Shown here: piece after piece, positions 25,904 to 34,313 of the stretch
How the letters are laid out: each line of letters opens with the position of its first letter
Numbering within the stretch: the first letter of the stretch is position 1
Assembly (NCBI GenBank): GCA_016764915.1
Contig: JAESQY010000039.1
Location: 1 to 39,142, forward strand
Reading direction: 5' to 3'
DNA: 39,142 nucleotides
DNA from: Aliivibrio sp.
GTDB taxonomy: Bacteria; Pseudomonadota; Gammaproteobacteria; Enterobacterales; Vibrionaceae
Position numbers and translations under genes: made by a program
The notes under the pieces: generated by a model
What the model was told of the DNA's origin: nothing
Seen by the model: only the letters and a program-made list of their open reading frames with translations
The model's database searches: none

Positions 25904-25919
25904 GTTTCTTATAGGAAAC
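25904..25919. promoter_or_regulatory. Second GTTTC-N6-GAAAC operator-like site, downstream of gcvT
   Basis: GTTTCTTATAGGAAAC differs at three of 16 positions from the GTTTCCTATACGAAAC in the gcvH/regulator promoter. It lies 30 bases after the gcvT stop and just before its terminator, not in a normal promoter position. It could be a second binding site of the XRE-cupin protein, acting at a distance or on an antisense start. Confidence 0.45.
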
Positions 25920-25921
25920 TT

Positions 25922-25950
25922 AATCCCGCCTTAGTGCGGGATTTTTTTTT
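25922..25950 (+). terminator. Intrinsic terminator of gcvT
   Basis: AATCCCGC and GCGGGATT form an eight-pair stem around CTTAGT, followed by nine T residues in all. It is a textbook rho-independent terminator for the regulator-gcvT unit. Confidence 0.93.
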
Positions 25951-26432
25951 ATGGATTGAAAATAGAGTTGAAAAATAAATTTAACCTCCTACCTAGATAT
26001 TAGACAGTAATATTGATTGCTATTGTCTATTTCAAGTCAAGAAATCAAACCATTAATCTATACTGGTTATCCCTTCTCTCCCTTATTAAATAAGGTTCGA
26101 CTCAGTTTATTATTAACGGGATGTAACCTATAAAGTAAGTTTTGCTCGAGCGTTTAATAGATGCTTTATTATTGGACTTTAGTGACAGAGGCGATAATAA
26201 ATATAAATAACTCACAATAGCCATATTAGTATTATTGCATATGGTGGAATGTGCAGATTACTGTCTGAATATCATAAAACAATGAATAATTCGTATAATG
26301 CAGCGTATATTTATTTACATTTTCGCAACAACTCACTAACCTGTCATGGCCTATCAAAAATCTTAATATTGAAAATACGTTATACCAGGAAGTAAGAATA
26401 AATATAACAGAGCGAAACTCAAGGAGAGAACC
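25951..26432. other. AT-rich upstream region of the TRAP operon with two palindromes
   Basis: No gene is seen in these 482 bases. Two inverted repeats stand out. TAGACA (26001-26006) with TGTCTA (26024-26029) forms an imperfect 29-base dyad, and CCTTATT-A-AATAAGG (26081-26095) is a perfect palindrome. Either might bind a regulator of the TRAP genes, but no regulator gene is adjacent. The last bases hold the strong AAGGAGAG ribosome site of the binding-protein gene. Confidence 0.4.
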
Positions 26433-27518
26433 ATGCAGTTAAGACAACTAGTGAAACATATGGCGGTTGGCGCGACCGTTGCAAGTGCACTTTTAACCCC
26501 ATTTTTTGCCAACGCCGCACCAACAGAATTTAAATGGAAAATGGTCACAACTTGGCCAAAGAATTTTCCAGGTTTAGGCACCAGTGCTAACGAACTGGCC
26601 AGTCTGATCACAGAGATGAGTGATGGACGAATCAAAGTAAAAGTATACGGTGCGAAAGAGTTAGTTGGCGCACTAGAAACGTTTGATGCCGTTTCGCGTG
26701 GTACGGCGGAGATGGGCCACGGCGCAGCCTACTACTGGAAAGGCAAGGTGCCAGCAGGTCAGTTTTTTGCAGCGGTTCCGTTTGGATTAACGGCGCAAGA
26801 GATGAATGGTTGGATCTACACTGGTGGCGGTCTAAAACTGTGGCAAGAAGCGTATGAACCATTTGGTCTTATTCCAATGCCAGCTGGTAATACGGGTGTA
26901 CAGATGGGGGGCTGGTTTAACAAACAAATCAATAGCCTTGATGACCTTAAAGGGTTGAAAATGCGTATCCCAGGTTTAGGTGGTGAAGTACTTAAACGCG
27001 CAGGTGGTACGCCTGTATTGCTACCGGGCAGTGAAATTTTCCCATCACTGCAATCTGGAACGATTGACGCGACTGAGTGGGTAGGGCCATATAACGACAT
27101 GGCGTTTGGTCTGCATAAAGCCGCAAAATTCTACTACTACCCAGGATGGCATGAGCCGGGTACAACACTAGAAGCACTGATCAACAAAAAGGCGTTTGAT
27201 AAACTGCCAAAAGATCTTCAGTCGATTGTGATGAATGCAACTAAAGTGGTGAATGCCAATATGTTGTCTGAATACACCAGTCGCAACAACACAGCTCTTG
27301 AGCGTTTAGTTAATGAACATGGAGTTACGTTGCTTCCTTATCCAAAAGGTGTGCTTGAGCAGATCAAACAGCTTTCTGCGCAGGTTGTAGCTGAAGAAGC
27401 AAATAAAGATGAGATGAGTAAAAAAGTGTACGCATCTTATAAGGCTTATAAAGAGCAAGCGATTAAATGGCATGCGATTTCAGAGCAATCCTATTTAAAT
27501 GCAAGAAACCCACAATAA
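26433..27518 (+). CDS. TRAP transporter substrate-binding protein, TakP-like (DctP family)
   Basis: This periplasmic binding protein captures a carboxylate for the TRAP permease encoded next. The 361 residues begin with a signal peptide (VKHMAVGATVASALL core, probable cleavage after FFANA). The mature start FKWKMVTTWPKNFPG is typical of the TakP group. GAETF-like ELVGALETFDAVSRGTAEMGH, MRIPGLGGEVLKRAGGTPV near 171-190 and TEWVGPYNDMAFGLHKAAK near 213-231 contain the conserved arginine and the substrate loop. YYYPGWHEPGT also belongs to this group. Rhodobacter TakP binds pyruvate and other 2-oxo acids, so that class of substrate is likely but not proven. Strong AAGGAGAG site before the ATG. 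Confidence 0.9.
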   Translation: MQLRQLVKHMAVGATVASALLTPFFANAAPTEFKWKMVTTWPKNFPGLGTSANELASLITEMSDGRIKVKVYGAKELVGALETFDAVSRGTAEMGHGAAYYWKGKVPAGQFFAAVPFGLTAQEMNGWIYTGGGLKLWQEAYEPFGLIPMPAGNTGVQMGGWFNKQINSLDDLKGLKMRIPGLGGEVLKRAGGTPVLLPGSEIFPSLQSGTIDATEWVGPYNDMAFGLHKAAKFYYYPGWHEPGTTLEALINKKAFDKLPKDLQSIVMNATKVVNANMLSEYTSRNNTALERLVNEHGVTLLPYPKGVLEQIKQLSAQVVAEEANKDEMSKKVYASYKAYKEQAIKWHAISEQSYLNARNPQ

Positions 27519-27616
27519 GCTCGCTGCTTGTTTAGTATAAACAAGCCATTTTGCTGTTATAAATATTGGGGCGATCGCTTGTTCGTCCCATATTTTAAAA
27601 ATATAGAGATTTGTGT

Positions 27617-28183
27617 ATGGATACACCTTCCCCTAGGTTAATTAGCCTAATAAAAGCAATTAACCGCTTCAGTGATATTACCGGGCGACTGGTATCTTGG
27701 TTTGTATTGGCCGTTGTATTGATCACTTTTGTTGTCGTTGTAATGAGATACGCCTTTAATATGGGCTCTGTGTTTATGCAAGAGTCGATCACCTATTTTC
27801 ATAATTACGTCATTATGCTTGGAGCAGGATATGCTCTATTAAAAGGCGCACACGTACGAGTAGATATATTCTATCGACCTGCAAGCGCTAAGAAAAAAGC
27901 ATGGGTAGATCTGTTTGGTTTCCTACTCTTAATGCTGCCAACCTGCCTATTTCTTTTTATTATCTCTTGGCATTACGTTGCTTTCTCTTGGAGTATCTTT
28001 GAAGGCTCACAAGAAGCAGGGGGTATAGATGCCCGATATCTGTTTAAAACCACCATCTTATTAATGCCAGTACTGATGATTATTCAAGGATTAGCAGAAA
28101 CATTAAAAGCGGTATTGGTTATTCAGGGTTTTGAATCTGAAGTGAACGCATTAAATGAACAAGAAGAGGAGCACGGATTATGA
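27617..28183 (+). CDS. TRAP transporter small permease (DctQ family)
   Basis: The small membrane subunit that joins the large permease to make the transport complex. With the ATG at 27617 it has 188 residues, starting MDTPSPRLISL; alternative TTG at 27611 adds two residues. Four hydrophobic helices are visible, at about residues 25-45 (LVSWFVLAVVLITFVVVVM), 60-80, 98-120 and 140-160. The motif GAGYALLKGAHVRVDIFY near 69-86 is the DctQ signature. The ribosome site is weak. The gene is 98 bases after the binding-protein gene and overlaps the next start by four bases (ATGA), so the pair is translationally coupled. Confidence 0.9.
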   Translation: MDTPSPRLISLIKAINRFSDITGRLVSWFVLAVVLITFVVVVMRYAFNMGSVFMQESITYFHNYVIMLGAGYALLKGAHVRVDIFYRPASAKKKAWVDLFGFLLLMLPTCLFLFIISWHYVAFSWSIFEGSQEAGGIDARYLFKTTILLMPVLMIIQGLAETLKAVLVIQGFESEVNALNEQEEEHGL

Positions 28184-29559
28184 TTGAACTACTTCCTCTG
28201 ATGTTGTTTGGCTTCGTATTTATTGTACTGTTGATTGGTTACCCTGTAGCGTTTGCCTTGGCGGGTTCAGCACTGCTGTTTGCCTTGATTGGTTTTGTTA
28301 CTGACACCTTTGACCCCGTATTTTTAGAAGCGATACCGAATCGAATTCAAGGCATCTTATCCAATGAACTGTTGATTGCGATTCCGCTGTTTGTCTTTAT
28401 GGGTGTGATGCTTGAAAAGTCAAAAATTGCTGAAGAGCTACTTGATACGATGGGACAAGTGTTTGGTGGCAAACCGGGCGGTCTTGGCTTATCAGTATTG
28501 ATTGTTGGTATGTTATTAGCAGCCAGTACTGGAATTGTCGGTGCAACGGTTGTTACCATGGGACTATTAGCCCTGCCAACCATGCTAAAACGGGGCTACT
28601 CACCTGAAGTCGCGACCGGCGTAATTTGTGCTTCTGGTACTTTGGGACAGATAATTCCACCTTCTATTGTATTGGTACTGCTGGGTGATGTTATCTCATC
28701 AGCTTATCAACAAGCGCAACTTGACCAAGGTATTTTTGCTCCAGAAAGTGTCACGGTGGGTGATCTCTTCTTGGGTGCACTGATCCCTGGAATGTTGTTG
28801 GTCGCTTTGTATGCGATATATATTATTATTATTGCGTTTGTAAGTCCTTCTAAAGTGCCACCGATTCCAGAAGATGAGCGAAAAGTGAGTAAAGAGCTGT
28901 GGATGCAAGTTCTTACTGTTCTTGTTCCGCCAATTTCACTGATTATTTTAGTTCTGGGTTCTATTTTAGGCGGCATTGCCACTCCAACAGAAGCGGCTTC
29001 AGTTGGTTCTGTTGGTGCGATTATTCTGGCTAAGTTTAAGAAAACCTTAAATCTGACGATATTAAAAAGAGTGTTGCAAAGCACCACTGAAGTCACCGCA
29101 ATGGTCTTTATGATTTTGATTGGCGCTTCGGTTTTCTCTTTAGTATTTAGAGGATTTGGTGGTGATGACTTGATTCGTGACTTCTTAATGAACCTGCCAG
29201 GTGGGGTATTCGGTGCCGTCTTTTTAGTGATGGTGGTCATGTTTTTACTTGGCTTCTTTTTAGACTTCATCGAGATCACTTTTGTCGTTATCCCAATTGT
29301 TGCACCTGTACTATTAAGCATGGGCTTAGACCCAGTATGGCTTGGTATTATGATTGCGCTTAACTTACAGACGTCATTTTTAACACCGCCGTTTGGATTC
29401 TCATTATTTTACTTACGTGGGGTCGCACCTGATTCCATATCAACACCGCAGATCTATCGTGGGGTGATCCCATTTATCATGATTCAGCTGGTGGTGATTG
29501 GTATGTTAGCGTATTGCCCAAAGTTGGCAACTTGGCTACCTAACGCGGTATATGGTTAA
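28180..29559 (+). CDS. TRAP transporter large permease (DctM family)
   Basis: The large sodium-coupled membrane subunit that moves the substrate. The 459-residue protein is almost entirely hydrophobic, with about 13 helices. Family features include LIAIPLFVFMGVMLEKSKIAEELL near 64-87, GATVVTMGLLALPTMLKRGYS near 120-140, ICASGTLGQIIPPSIVLVLLG near 148-168 and TPTEAASVGSVGAI in the second half. The late NLQTSFLTPPFGFSLFYLRGVAP is the classic DctM segment. It overlaps the small permease gene by four bases and ends in front of a bidirectional terminator shared with pyrC. Confidence 0.95.
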   Translation: MIELLPLMLFGFVFIVLLIGYPVAFALAGSALLFALIGFVTDTFDPVFLEAIPNRIQGILSNELLIAIPLFVFMGVMLEKSKIAEELLDTMGQVFGGKPGGLGLSVLIVGMLLAASTGIVGATVVTMGLLALPTMLKRGYSPEVATGVICASGTLGQIIPPSIVLVLLGDVISSAYQQAQLDQGIFAPESVTVGDLFLGALIPGMLLVALYAIYIIIIAFVSPSKVPPIPEDERKVSKELWMQVLTVLVPPISLIILVLGSILGGIATPTEAASVGSVGAIILAKFKKTLNLTILKRVLQSTTEVTAMVFMILIGASVFSLVFRGFGGDDLIRDFLMNLPGGVFGAVFLVMVVMFLLGFFLDFIEITFVVIPIVAPVLLSMGLDPVWLGIMIALNLQTSFLTPPFGFSLFYLRGVAPDSISTPQIYRGVIPFIMIQLVVIGMLAYCPKLATWLPNAVYG

Positions 29560-29588
29560 GTAATCATATAAAGTAACAGAAAATAAAA

Positions 29589-29621
29589 ACTCCGATAGTT
29601 CTTCAACTCTCGGGGTTTTTT
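29589..29621. terminator. Bidirectional terminator between the TRAP operon and pyrC
   Basis: AACTCCGATAG and CTCTCGGGGTT pair with two imperfect positions around TTCTTCAA. T-tracts follow on both strands (TTTTTT to the right, TTTTTATTTT to the left), fitting the convergent genes. Confidence 0.8.
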
Positions 29622-29639
29622 AATGGGTCTGTATTGTGG

Positions 29640-30668
29640 TTATTTTACTGTCCACGCGATGGTTTCAGCGGCGCGAATTGGCACAACGACATCGTTACCA
29701 AATGAGAGTGTAGCCGGAACGCTCCACTCCTCTTTTATTAAGGTAATAGTATCTTGATTACGTGGTAGTTCATAAAAATCGGGGCCATTGTGACTAGCAA
29801 AGGCTTCTAGGTTATCTAGCTTACCTTCCGCTTCAAACACTTCAGCATAAAGCTCAACGGCAGCGTGTGCAGTGTAAGAGCCAGCACAACCACATGCGTT
29901 CTCTTTTTTGTCTTTTGCGTGAGGCGCCGAATCAGTACCTAAAAAGAACTTCTTGTTGCCACTGGTTGCCGCTTTAATTAAGGCGTGCTGGTGCGTATTA
30001 CGCTTTAGAATTGGCAAGCAGTAAAAATGCGGTTTGATGCCGCCCACTAGCATGTGGTTACGATTGTACATTAGGTGGTGAGCGGTGATGGTTGCCGCTA
30101 CATTGTCATTGGCATTACGAACAAACTCGGCAGCATCGGCAGTAGTAATGTGCTCAAGAACAATTTTTAAATCTGGGAAGTCATTAACAATCGGCGCAAG
30201 AACGCTGTCTAAAAACTGCTTTTCACGGTCAAAGATATCAATGTCGTCGGTGGTGACTTCACCATGGATAAGAAGCAACATACCCACTTCTTGCATCGTT
30301 TCTAATACCGGATAAATCTTCTTTGCAGACGTAACACCAGAATCTGAGTTGGTGGTTGCACCAGCAGGGTAGAGCTTAGCCGCGTACACTTTACCTGACG
30401 CCTTTGCTTTGCGAATCTCATCGGGTGTTGTCTGGTCTGTTAGATACAGCGCCATCAACGGTTCAAACGTAGAGGTTGTATTGTGAGCTTGAATTCGCTC
30501 ACGGTAGCTTAATGCCATTTCGGTATTTGTAATTGGTGGCATAAGGTTCGGCATGATCAGAGCACGGCCATTATAACGGCTGATGTCTTTAACGGTATCG
30601 GCCAATACATCGCCATCACGAAGGTGTATGTGCCAATCATCTGGGCGAGTTATGGTTATTGTCGTCAT
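29640..30668 (-). CDS. pyrC: Dihydroorotase
   Basis: PyrC closes N-carbamoyl-aspartate to dihydroorotate, the third step of pyrimidine synthesis. I placed the start at 30668 ([19 protein letters not shown]), behind TTGGAGCTGCA, giving 342 residues, close to E. coli PyrC; the frame extends further upstream without a ribosome site. HIHLRDG supplies two metal histidines. The carboxylated lysine is in [17 protein letters not shown] near residue 100, and LIHGE, LEHITT and [16 protein letters not shown] supply the remaining metal and substrate contacts. A PurR-box-like site lies just upstream. The gene is monocistronic. Confidence 0.95.
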   Translation of the reverse strand: MTTITITRPDDWHIHLRDGDVLADTVKDISRYNGRALIMPNLMPPITNTEMALSYRERIQAHNTTSTFEPLMALYLTDQTTPDEIRKAKASGKVYAAKLYPAGATTNSDSGVTSAKKIYPVLETMQEVGMLLLIHGEVTTDDIDIFDREKQFLDSVLAPIVNDFPDLKIVLEHITTADAAEFVRNANDNVAATITAHHLMYNRNHMLVGGIKPHFYCLPILKRNTHQHALIKAATSGNKKFFLGTDSAPHAKDKKENACGCAGSYTAHAAVELYAEVFEAEGKLDNLEAFASHNGPDFYELPRNQDTITLIKEEWSVPATLSFGNDVVVPIRAAETIAWTVK

Positions 30669-30684
30669 TGCAGCTCCAATCATT

Positions 30685-30700
30685 AAGTAAACGTTTGCCC
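30685..30700 (-). promoter_or_regulatory. PurR-box-like site before pyrC
   Basis: On the minus strand GGGCAAACGTTTACTT matches the PurR consensus ACGCAAACGTTTGCGT at 12 of 16 positions, including the whole CAAACGTTT core. It lies 17-32 bases upstream of the chosen start codon. E. coli pyrC is a known PurR target, which makes the assignment reasonable. Confidence 0.6.
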
Positions 30701-30946
30701 TGCTTAGGCGATAGGATGATAGTAGAAACAAACTTGAGAATCACGATTTATTTCTATAAAAGGGAAAAACACGCTTTAGATGGTAGAAAACTGTATTTAC
30801 GCAGTTTGTATTAGGAGATATAACGAAGAGACGATTAATAACTAAGCAAAATAGCGATTATCGAACAAAAAAAGCGCAAACAGTCACTTATAAGTAAAAT
30901 ACTACTTTTCTTTTTCCTAAGTGATGGCATTATTACACTCATCTCA

Positions 30947-31021
<75 letters not shown>

Positions 31022-31086
31022 ACTTCTCTTTGAGGTTGTGATGAGATAACACTGTGACAATCCGCAATATTATAAGTTTCAATATT

Positions 31087-31161
<75 letters not shown>

Positions 31162-31364
31162 TATAGTTCAATTCTCACTTTAATTCACAGTTCAAATTTA
31201 TCCCAATTTCAATTATATTCTAATTAATTTTTTTCCAAATAAATTTACCCCAATTACATTTTATTCTTTAGCACTTGATGGCGTGTTTTTGTGTGTCTGT
31301 ATCCAAATCATTTTACTGTTTAAGCCTACCCAAAATTACTCGGTGACCAAACTCCTTATAGCGT

Positions 31365-31424
31365 GTAAAGTTTGATTTACCTGTTAAACAGTGTAATAAT
31401 TAATTTACTTGCTACAGCGTGTAA
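31365..31424. promoter_or_regulatory. Candidate hipBA operator/promoter region
   Basis: Several GTAAA/TTTAC half sites lie just before hipB: GTAAA-GTTTGA-TTTAC (31365-31380), the palindrome CTGTT-A-AACAG (31381-31391), TTTAC at 31404-31408 and GTGTAA at 31419-31424. AGCGTGTAA occurs twice, at 31360-31368 and 31416-31424. HipB proteins repress their own operon through repeated short palindromes, so these are plausible sites. The exact operator is not proven. Confidence 0.45.
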
Positions 31425-31432
31425 GGTGTAAT

Positions 31433-31687
31433 ATGAAAATCTCTACAACAAAACAGCTCAGTGCATATTTAAAGGATGTTCGTTTAGATAATGAATTATC
31501 ACAAACAGATGTCGCTAAAAAAGTTGGAGTACGCCAAGATACTGTTTCAAATTTTGAGTTGAGATCTGGAACGACCAAAATGGATACTTTTTTTAAACTG
31601 CTTTCTGCGCTTGAGTTAGAATTTGAAATAAAACCTCGTAATAGCAAAACGGGCGATGATGAGTCGGGTTGGAAAGAGGAGTGGTAA
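31433..31687 (+). CDS. hipB: HipB-like antitoxin, XRE family
   Basis: An 84-residue DNA-binding antitoxin that should neutralise HipA and repress the operon. The ATG at 31433 (MKISTTKQLSAYLKD) was preferred to the TTG at 31409. Residues about 8-65 form the helix-turn-helix: YLKDVRLDNELSQTDVAKKV then GVRQDTVSNFELRSGTTKMD, a standard HipB pattern. The C-terminal tail is acidic and tryptophan-bearing (DDESGWKEEW), like the flexible tail of E. coli HipB. The stop codon TAA overlaps the hipA ATG by one base, so the two are coupled. Upstream lie the tRNA-Gly pair and the candidate operator. Confidence 0.9.
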   Translation: MKISTTKQLSAYLKDVRLDNELSQTDVAKKVGVRQDTVSNFELRSGTTKMDTFFKLLSALELEFEIKPRNSKTGDDESGWKEEW

Positions 31688-32991
31688 TGGCTATCTTAGA
31701 TGTCTACCTCAATGGTTATCTCGTTGGCGAGTTTAAAAAGTCTAGTAACGGCGCTCACTCTTTTTGCTACTCAACTAACTGGTTAGCATTGAGCGGAAGC
31801 CGCCCAATATCATTATCAATGCCACTGGTTAAATCCGAATATCGTGGTGATGTTGTCTATAACTACTTTGATAATTTACTGCCTGATAACTCAGAAGTCA
31901 GGCAACGTATTGTTGCGCGTTATCAGGCGGGTTCCTCTCTACCCTTTGATTTGTTATCTATGATCGGTAGAGACTGCGTAGGTGCTTTGCAGCTATTACC
32001 AAAGGGGGAAGCCCCTCTTAACGTTAAAAATCTAGAATATAGAGCATTAAGTAATGAAGAGTTAGATAAAATAATAATGGGATATCGTACCGATATACCA
32101 CTTGGTATGATTGAAGATCTGCAAGATTTCCGCATATCCGTTGCGGGAGCACAAGAAAAAACAGCGTTATTGAATATCGATCAAACTTGGTGTTTACCTT
32201 TAAACGCTACACCTACTTCGCACATTATCAAGCTACCTATCGGGCAGATTCAAAGCCACTCTTACTCTCTAGATATGTCTGATAGCGTAGAGAATGAATT
32301 TTTATGCATGCTATTGTTGCAAGCCTACGGCTTATCTGTTGCTGGATGTGAAATCCTAGCGTTAGGGGAGATGAATGTACTTTCTGTAGAACGTTTTGAT
32401 CGCCAATATTCAAGTGATAGAAAATGGTTAATGAGAAGGCCTCAAGAAGATTACTGCCAAGTATTTAATACACCTTCAGCCTTGAAGTATGAAAATCAAG
32501 GTGGCCCTGGTATTGAGCAAATCATGAATCATCTATTAGGCTCAAAGAATGCTGCAAAAGATAGGGCTGATTTTATGAAGGCGCAAGTATTGTTTTGGTT
32601 GATGGGGGCATCAGATGGTCACGCTAAAAATTTTTCTATTTTCATTTTCCCTGATGGACAATTTCAATTAACACCGTTTTATGATGTGTTATCAGTTTTC
32701 CCTGTTGTGAATAAAAAAGGGGTGAATATTCGCCAAGTGAAACTGGCGATGGGCTTAAAAGCGACGAAAGGTAAAAAGTATCATATTAATAAAATTTACC
32801 CTCGACACTTCATTGAAACGGCAAAACAAGTTGGATTTGAAACAACTAAAATGGAAAGTATACTAAGTGAGATTAAAGCTGGCACTGAGCAAATAATTAT
32901 TGAGACTCAAGCAAAGTTGGCAATGGATTTCCCTAAAAAGATATCAGAAAGTATATTCTCAGGGATGCTAACACAGCTTAAAAAATTGTAA
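31687..32991 (+). CDS. hipA: HipA toxin, serine/threonine kinase
   Basis: HipA kinases stop translation; the E. coli protein phosphorylates glutamyl-tRNA synthetase and raises antibiotic persistence. The start at 31687 gives 434 residues, the normal full two-domain length. The N-terminal domain has VYLNGYLVGEF and YFDNLLPDNSEVRQRI. The autophosphorylation segment RISVAGAQEKTALL has Ser151, matching E. coli Ser150. The kinase core has HIIKLP and SVERFDRQ. The catalytic loop is Asp310-Gly-His-Ala-Lys-Asn315 in GASDGHAKNFSIF, and the metal-binding Asp333 lies in FYDVLS. All key residues are present, so activity is expected. It is preceded and regulated by HipB. Confidence 0.93.
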   Translation: MAILDVYLNGYLVGEFKKSSNGAHSFCYSTNWLALSGSRPISLSMPLVKSEYRGDVVYNYFDNLLPDNSEVRQRIVARYQAGSSLPFDLLSMIGRDCVGALQLLPKGEAPLNVKNLEYRALSNEELDKIIMGYRTDIPLGMIEDLQDFRISVAGAQEKTALLNIDQTWCLPLNATPTSHIIKLPIGQIQSHSYSLDMSDSVENEFLCMLLLQAYGLSVAGCEILALGEMNVLSVERFDRQYSSDRKWLMRRPQEDYCQVFNTPSALKYENQGGPGIEQIMNHLLGSKNAAKDRADFMKAQVLFWLMGASDGHAKNFSIFIFPDGQFQLTPFYDVLSVFPVVNKKGVNIRQVKLAMGLKATKGKKYHINKIYPRHFIETAKQVGFETTKMESILSEIKAGTEQIIIETQAKLAMDFPKKISESIFSGMLTQLKKL

Positions 32992-33017
32992 ATTCAGTTT
33001 CAAATGTTGAATTTTTT
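32990..33017 (+). terminator. Weak possible terminator of hipBA
   Basis: AAATTCA and TGAATTT can pair around a 11-base loop and are followed by further T residues. The stem is AT-only and probably inefficient. Confidence 0.4.
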
Positions 33018-33165
33018 CAATACCAAAGCTCAGTGGGTTAACCCTTCCAAGCTTCCTTCCTATTTCTACAATCCTGACCTTTTGACAGTTAACCTCTTTG
33101 TTGTGGGTTTTTTGCGTGTCTAGCGTATATGTTTTTCGGGTTGAATATCTGTTGTTGTTTTTATT

Positions 33166-33184
33166 GAGAATGACTATCATTAGT
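33166..33184 (+). promoter_or_regulatory. Fur box before the iron-type ABC importer
   Basis: GAGAATGACTATCATTAGT matches the 19-base Fur consensus (GATAATGATAATCATTATC) at 14 positions. It lies about 40 bases before the ATG at 33225 and is the only strong match I saw in the window. It implies repression by Fur when iron is plentiful. Confidence 0.8.
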
Positions 33185-33224
33185 GTTAGTGTGCGCTTCT
33201 ATATGTTTCTTAGGTATTTTTCAT

Positions 33225-34298
33225 ATGCTAGAACGTAAAAAGGCCGCTATCGCCTTGATGGCACTAATTGTTTCTAATTTTCTCTATGTCAATGTCGTTT
33301 GGGCTGACCCCATTAAATTTACTGACCAAGCTGGGCGTGACATTACTTTACCTTCGGTGCCAAAAAGAGTTGCTACCATTGCGACCCCAGCTGGTTCGAT
33401 GGTAGTTACCATTACCAATGATGGTAACTCGTTGGTCGGGACTTCTCCTAATTCCCACAATGCTATTATTGAAGGTGTTTTGGACGAGTTTTACCCTGAG
33501 CTGAGTAAGGTATCTTCAGATATTATTTCCAAACAAGGGACTCCAAATATTGAAGAGCTGCTTAATTTAGAGCCGGATGTCGTTCTGCAATGGGCCCGAA
33601 AAACCAAATCCATAGATGCGCTTGAGGCTGCTGGGTTAACAGTGGTTGGCATGAAGTATCAAAAAATAGACATTGCTAAAACATGGTTAACTGATATCGC
33701 GTTAATGATGGATAAGAAAGAGAGAGCGGAAAAAATCCTCAAGTGGCATCAGAGCACATATAAGCGGATTACCAGCAAAACAAAACTGGTGCCCGACGCA
33801 AACAAACCCAAAGTATTATATATGCTAGCCCCTCAAAGAGCGGCGGGACCCAATAGCCATTTTCAATTTTTCATGGATACAGCCGGTGCAAAGAATGCAC
33901 TCAGCGTTGATGCCGCATTCATTGATATTGACCCAGAGATGGTGCTTGAAGCTAACCCAGATATTATTTGGTTGTTTGGTTTCAATGCAAAGCTGACACC
34001 AGAAACTATTTATAATAATCCCATTTTGAGTTCGATAAGTGCCGTAAAAAACAAACGAATATATAAAGTGCCGGTTGGTGGGGATCGATGGGATCCACCT
34101 AATCAGGAATCTCCTTTGGGCTGGGAATGGTTCACACGAACAGTACACCCTGACTTACTTGATGGCTCCATTCGTGATTCTATTTTGTCTGCTTACCCTA
34201 TGTTGTATGGAAAAACTCCGTCAGAAGCCCAATTGGCGCATATATTAAGAGAAGAGATGAATAAAGATGGGAAAGACTACGTGAAGATAATTCACTAA
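33225..34298 (+). CDS. Periplasmic binding protein of an iron/metal-chelate ABC importer (FecB/BtuF-like)
   Basis: A class III binding protein that delivers a metal chelate to the permease. ATG 33225 gives a 357-residue precursor with a signal peptide (MLERKKAAIALMALIVS, probable cleavage after VWA). The mature part starts IKFTDQAGRDITLPSVPKRV, the usual FecB start, and has NIEELLNLEPDVVLQW near 108-123 with a long bridging helix in the middle. The segment GGDRWDPPNQESPLGWEW near 290-308 is conserved in one subgroup. The ligand is not clear: iron-siderophore is favoured by the Fur box, but heme or oxyanion binding (the Haemophilus MolA relatives) cannot be excluded. No TonB-dependent receptor is adjacent. 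Confidence 0.85.
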   Translation: MLERKKAAIALMALIVSNFLYVNVVWADPIKFTDQAGRDITLPSVPKRVATIATPAGSMVVTITNDGNSLVGTSPNSHNAIIEGVLDEFYPELSKVSSDIISKQGTPNIEELLNLEPDVVLQWARKTKSIDALEAAGLTVVGMKYQKIDIAKTWLTDIALMMDKKERAEKILKWHQSTYKRITSKTKLVPDANKPKVLYMLAPQRAAGPNSHFQFFMDTAGAKNALSVDAAFIDIDPEMVLEANPDIIWLFGFNAKLTPETIYNNPILSSISAVKNKRIYKVPVGGDRWDPPNQESPLGWEWFTRTVHPDLLDGSIRDSILSAYPMLYGKTPSEAQLAHILREEMNKDGKDYVKIIH

Positions 34299-34313
34299 AC
34301 TAAGTAGGGCACA

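Noticed and set aside
33043..33053. CCTTCCAAGCT after hipA, shared with the anticodon arm of the tRNA-Gly genes, as a possible attachment-site remnant.
   Set aside because: An 11-base match is expected about once by chance in a window of this size, it is not the tRNA 3' end and no integrase is present.
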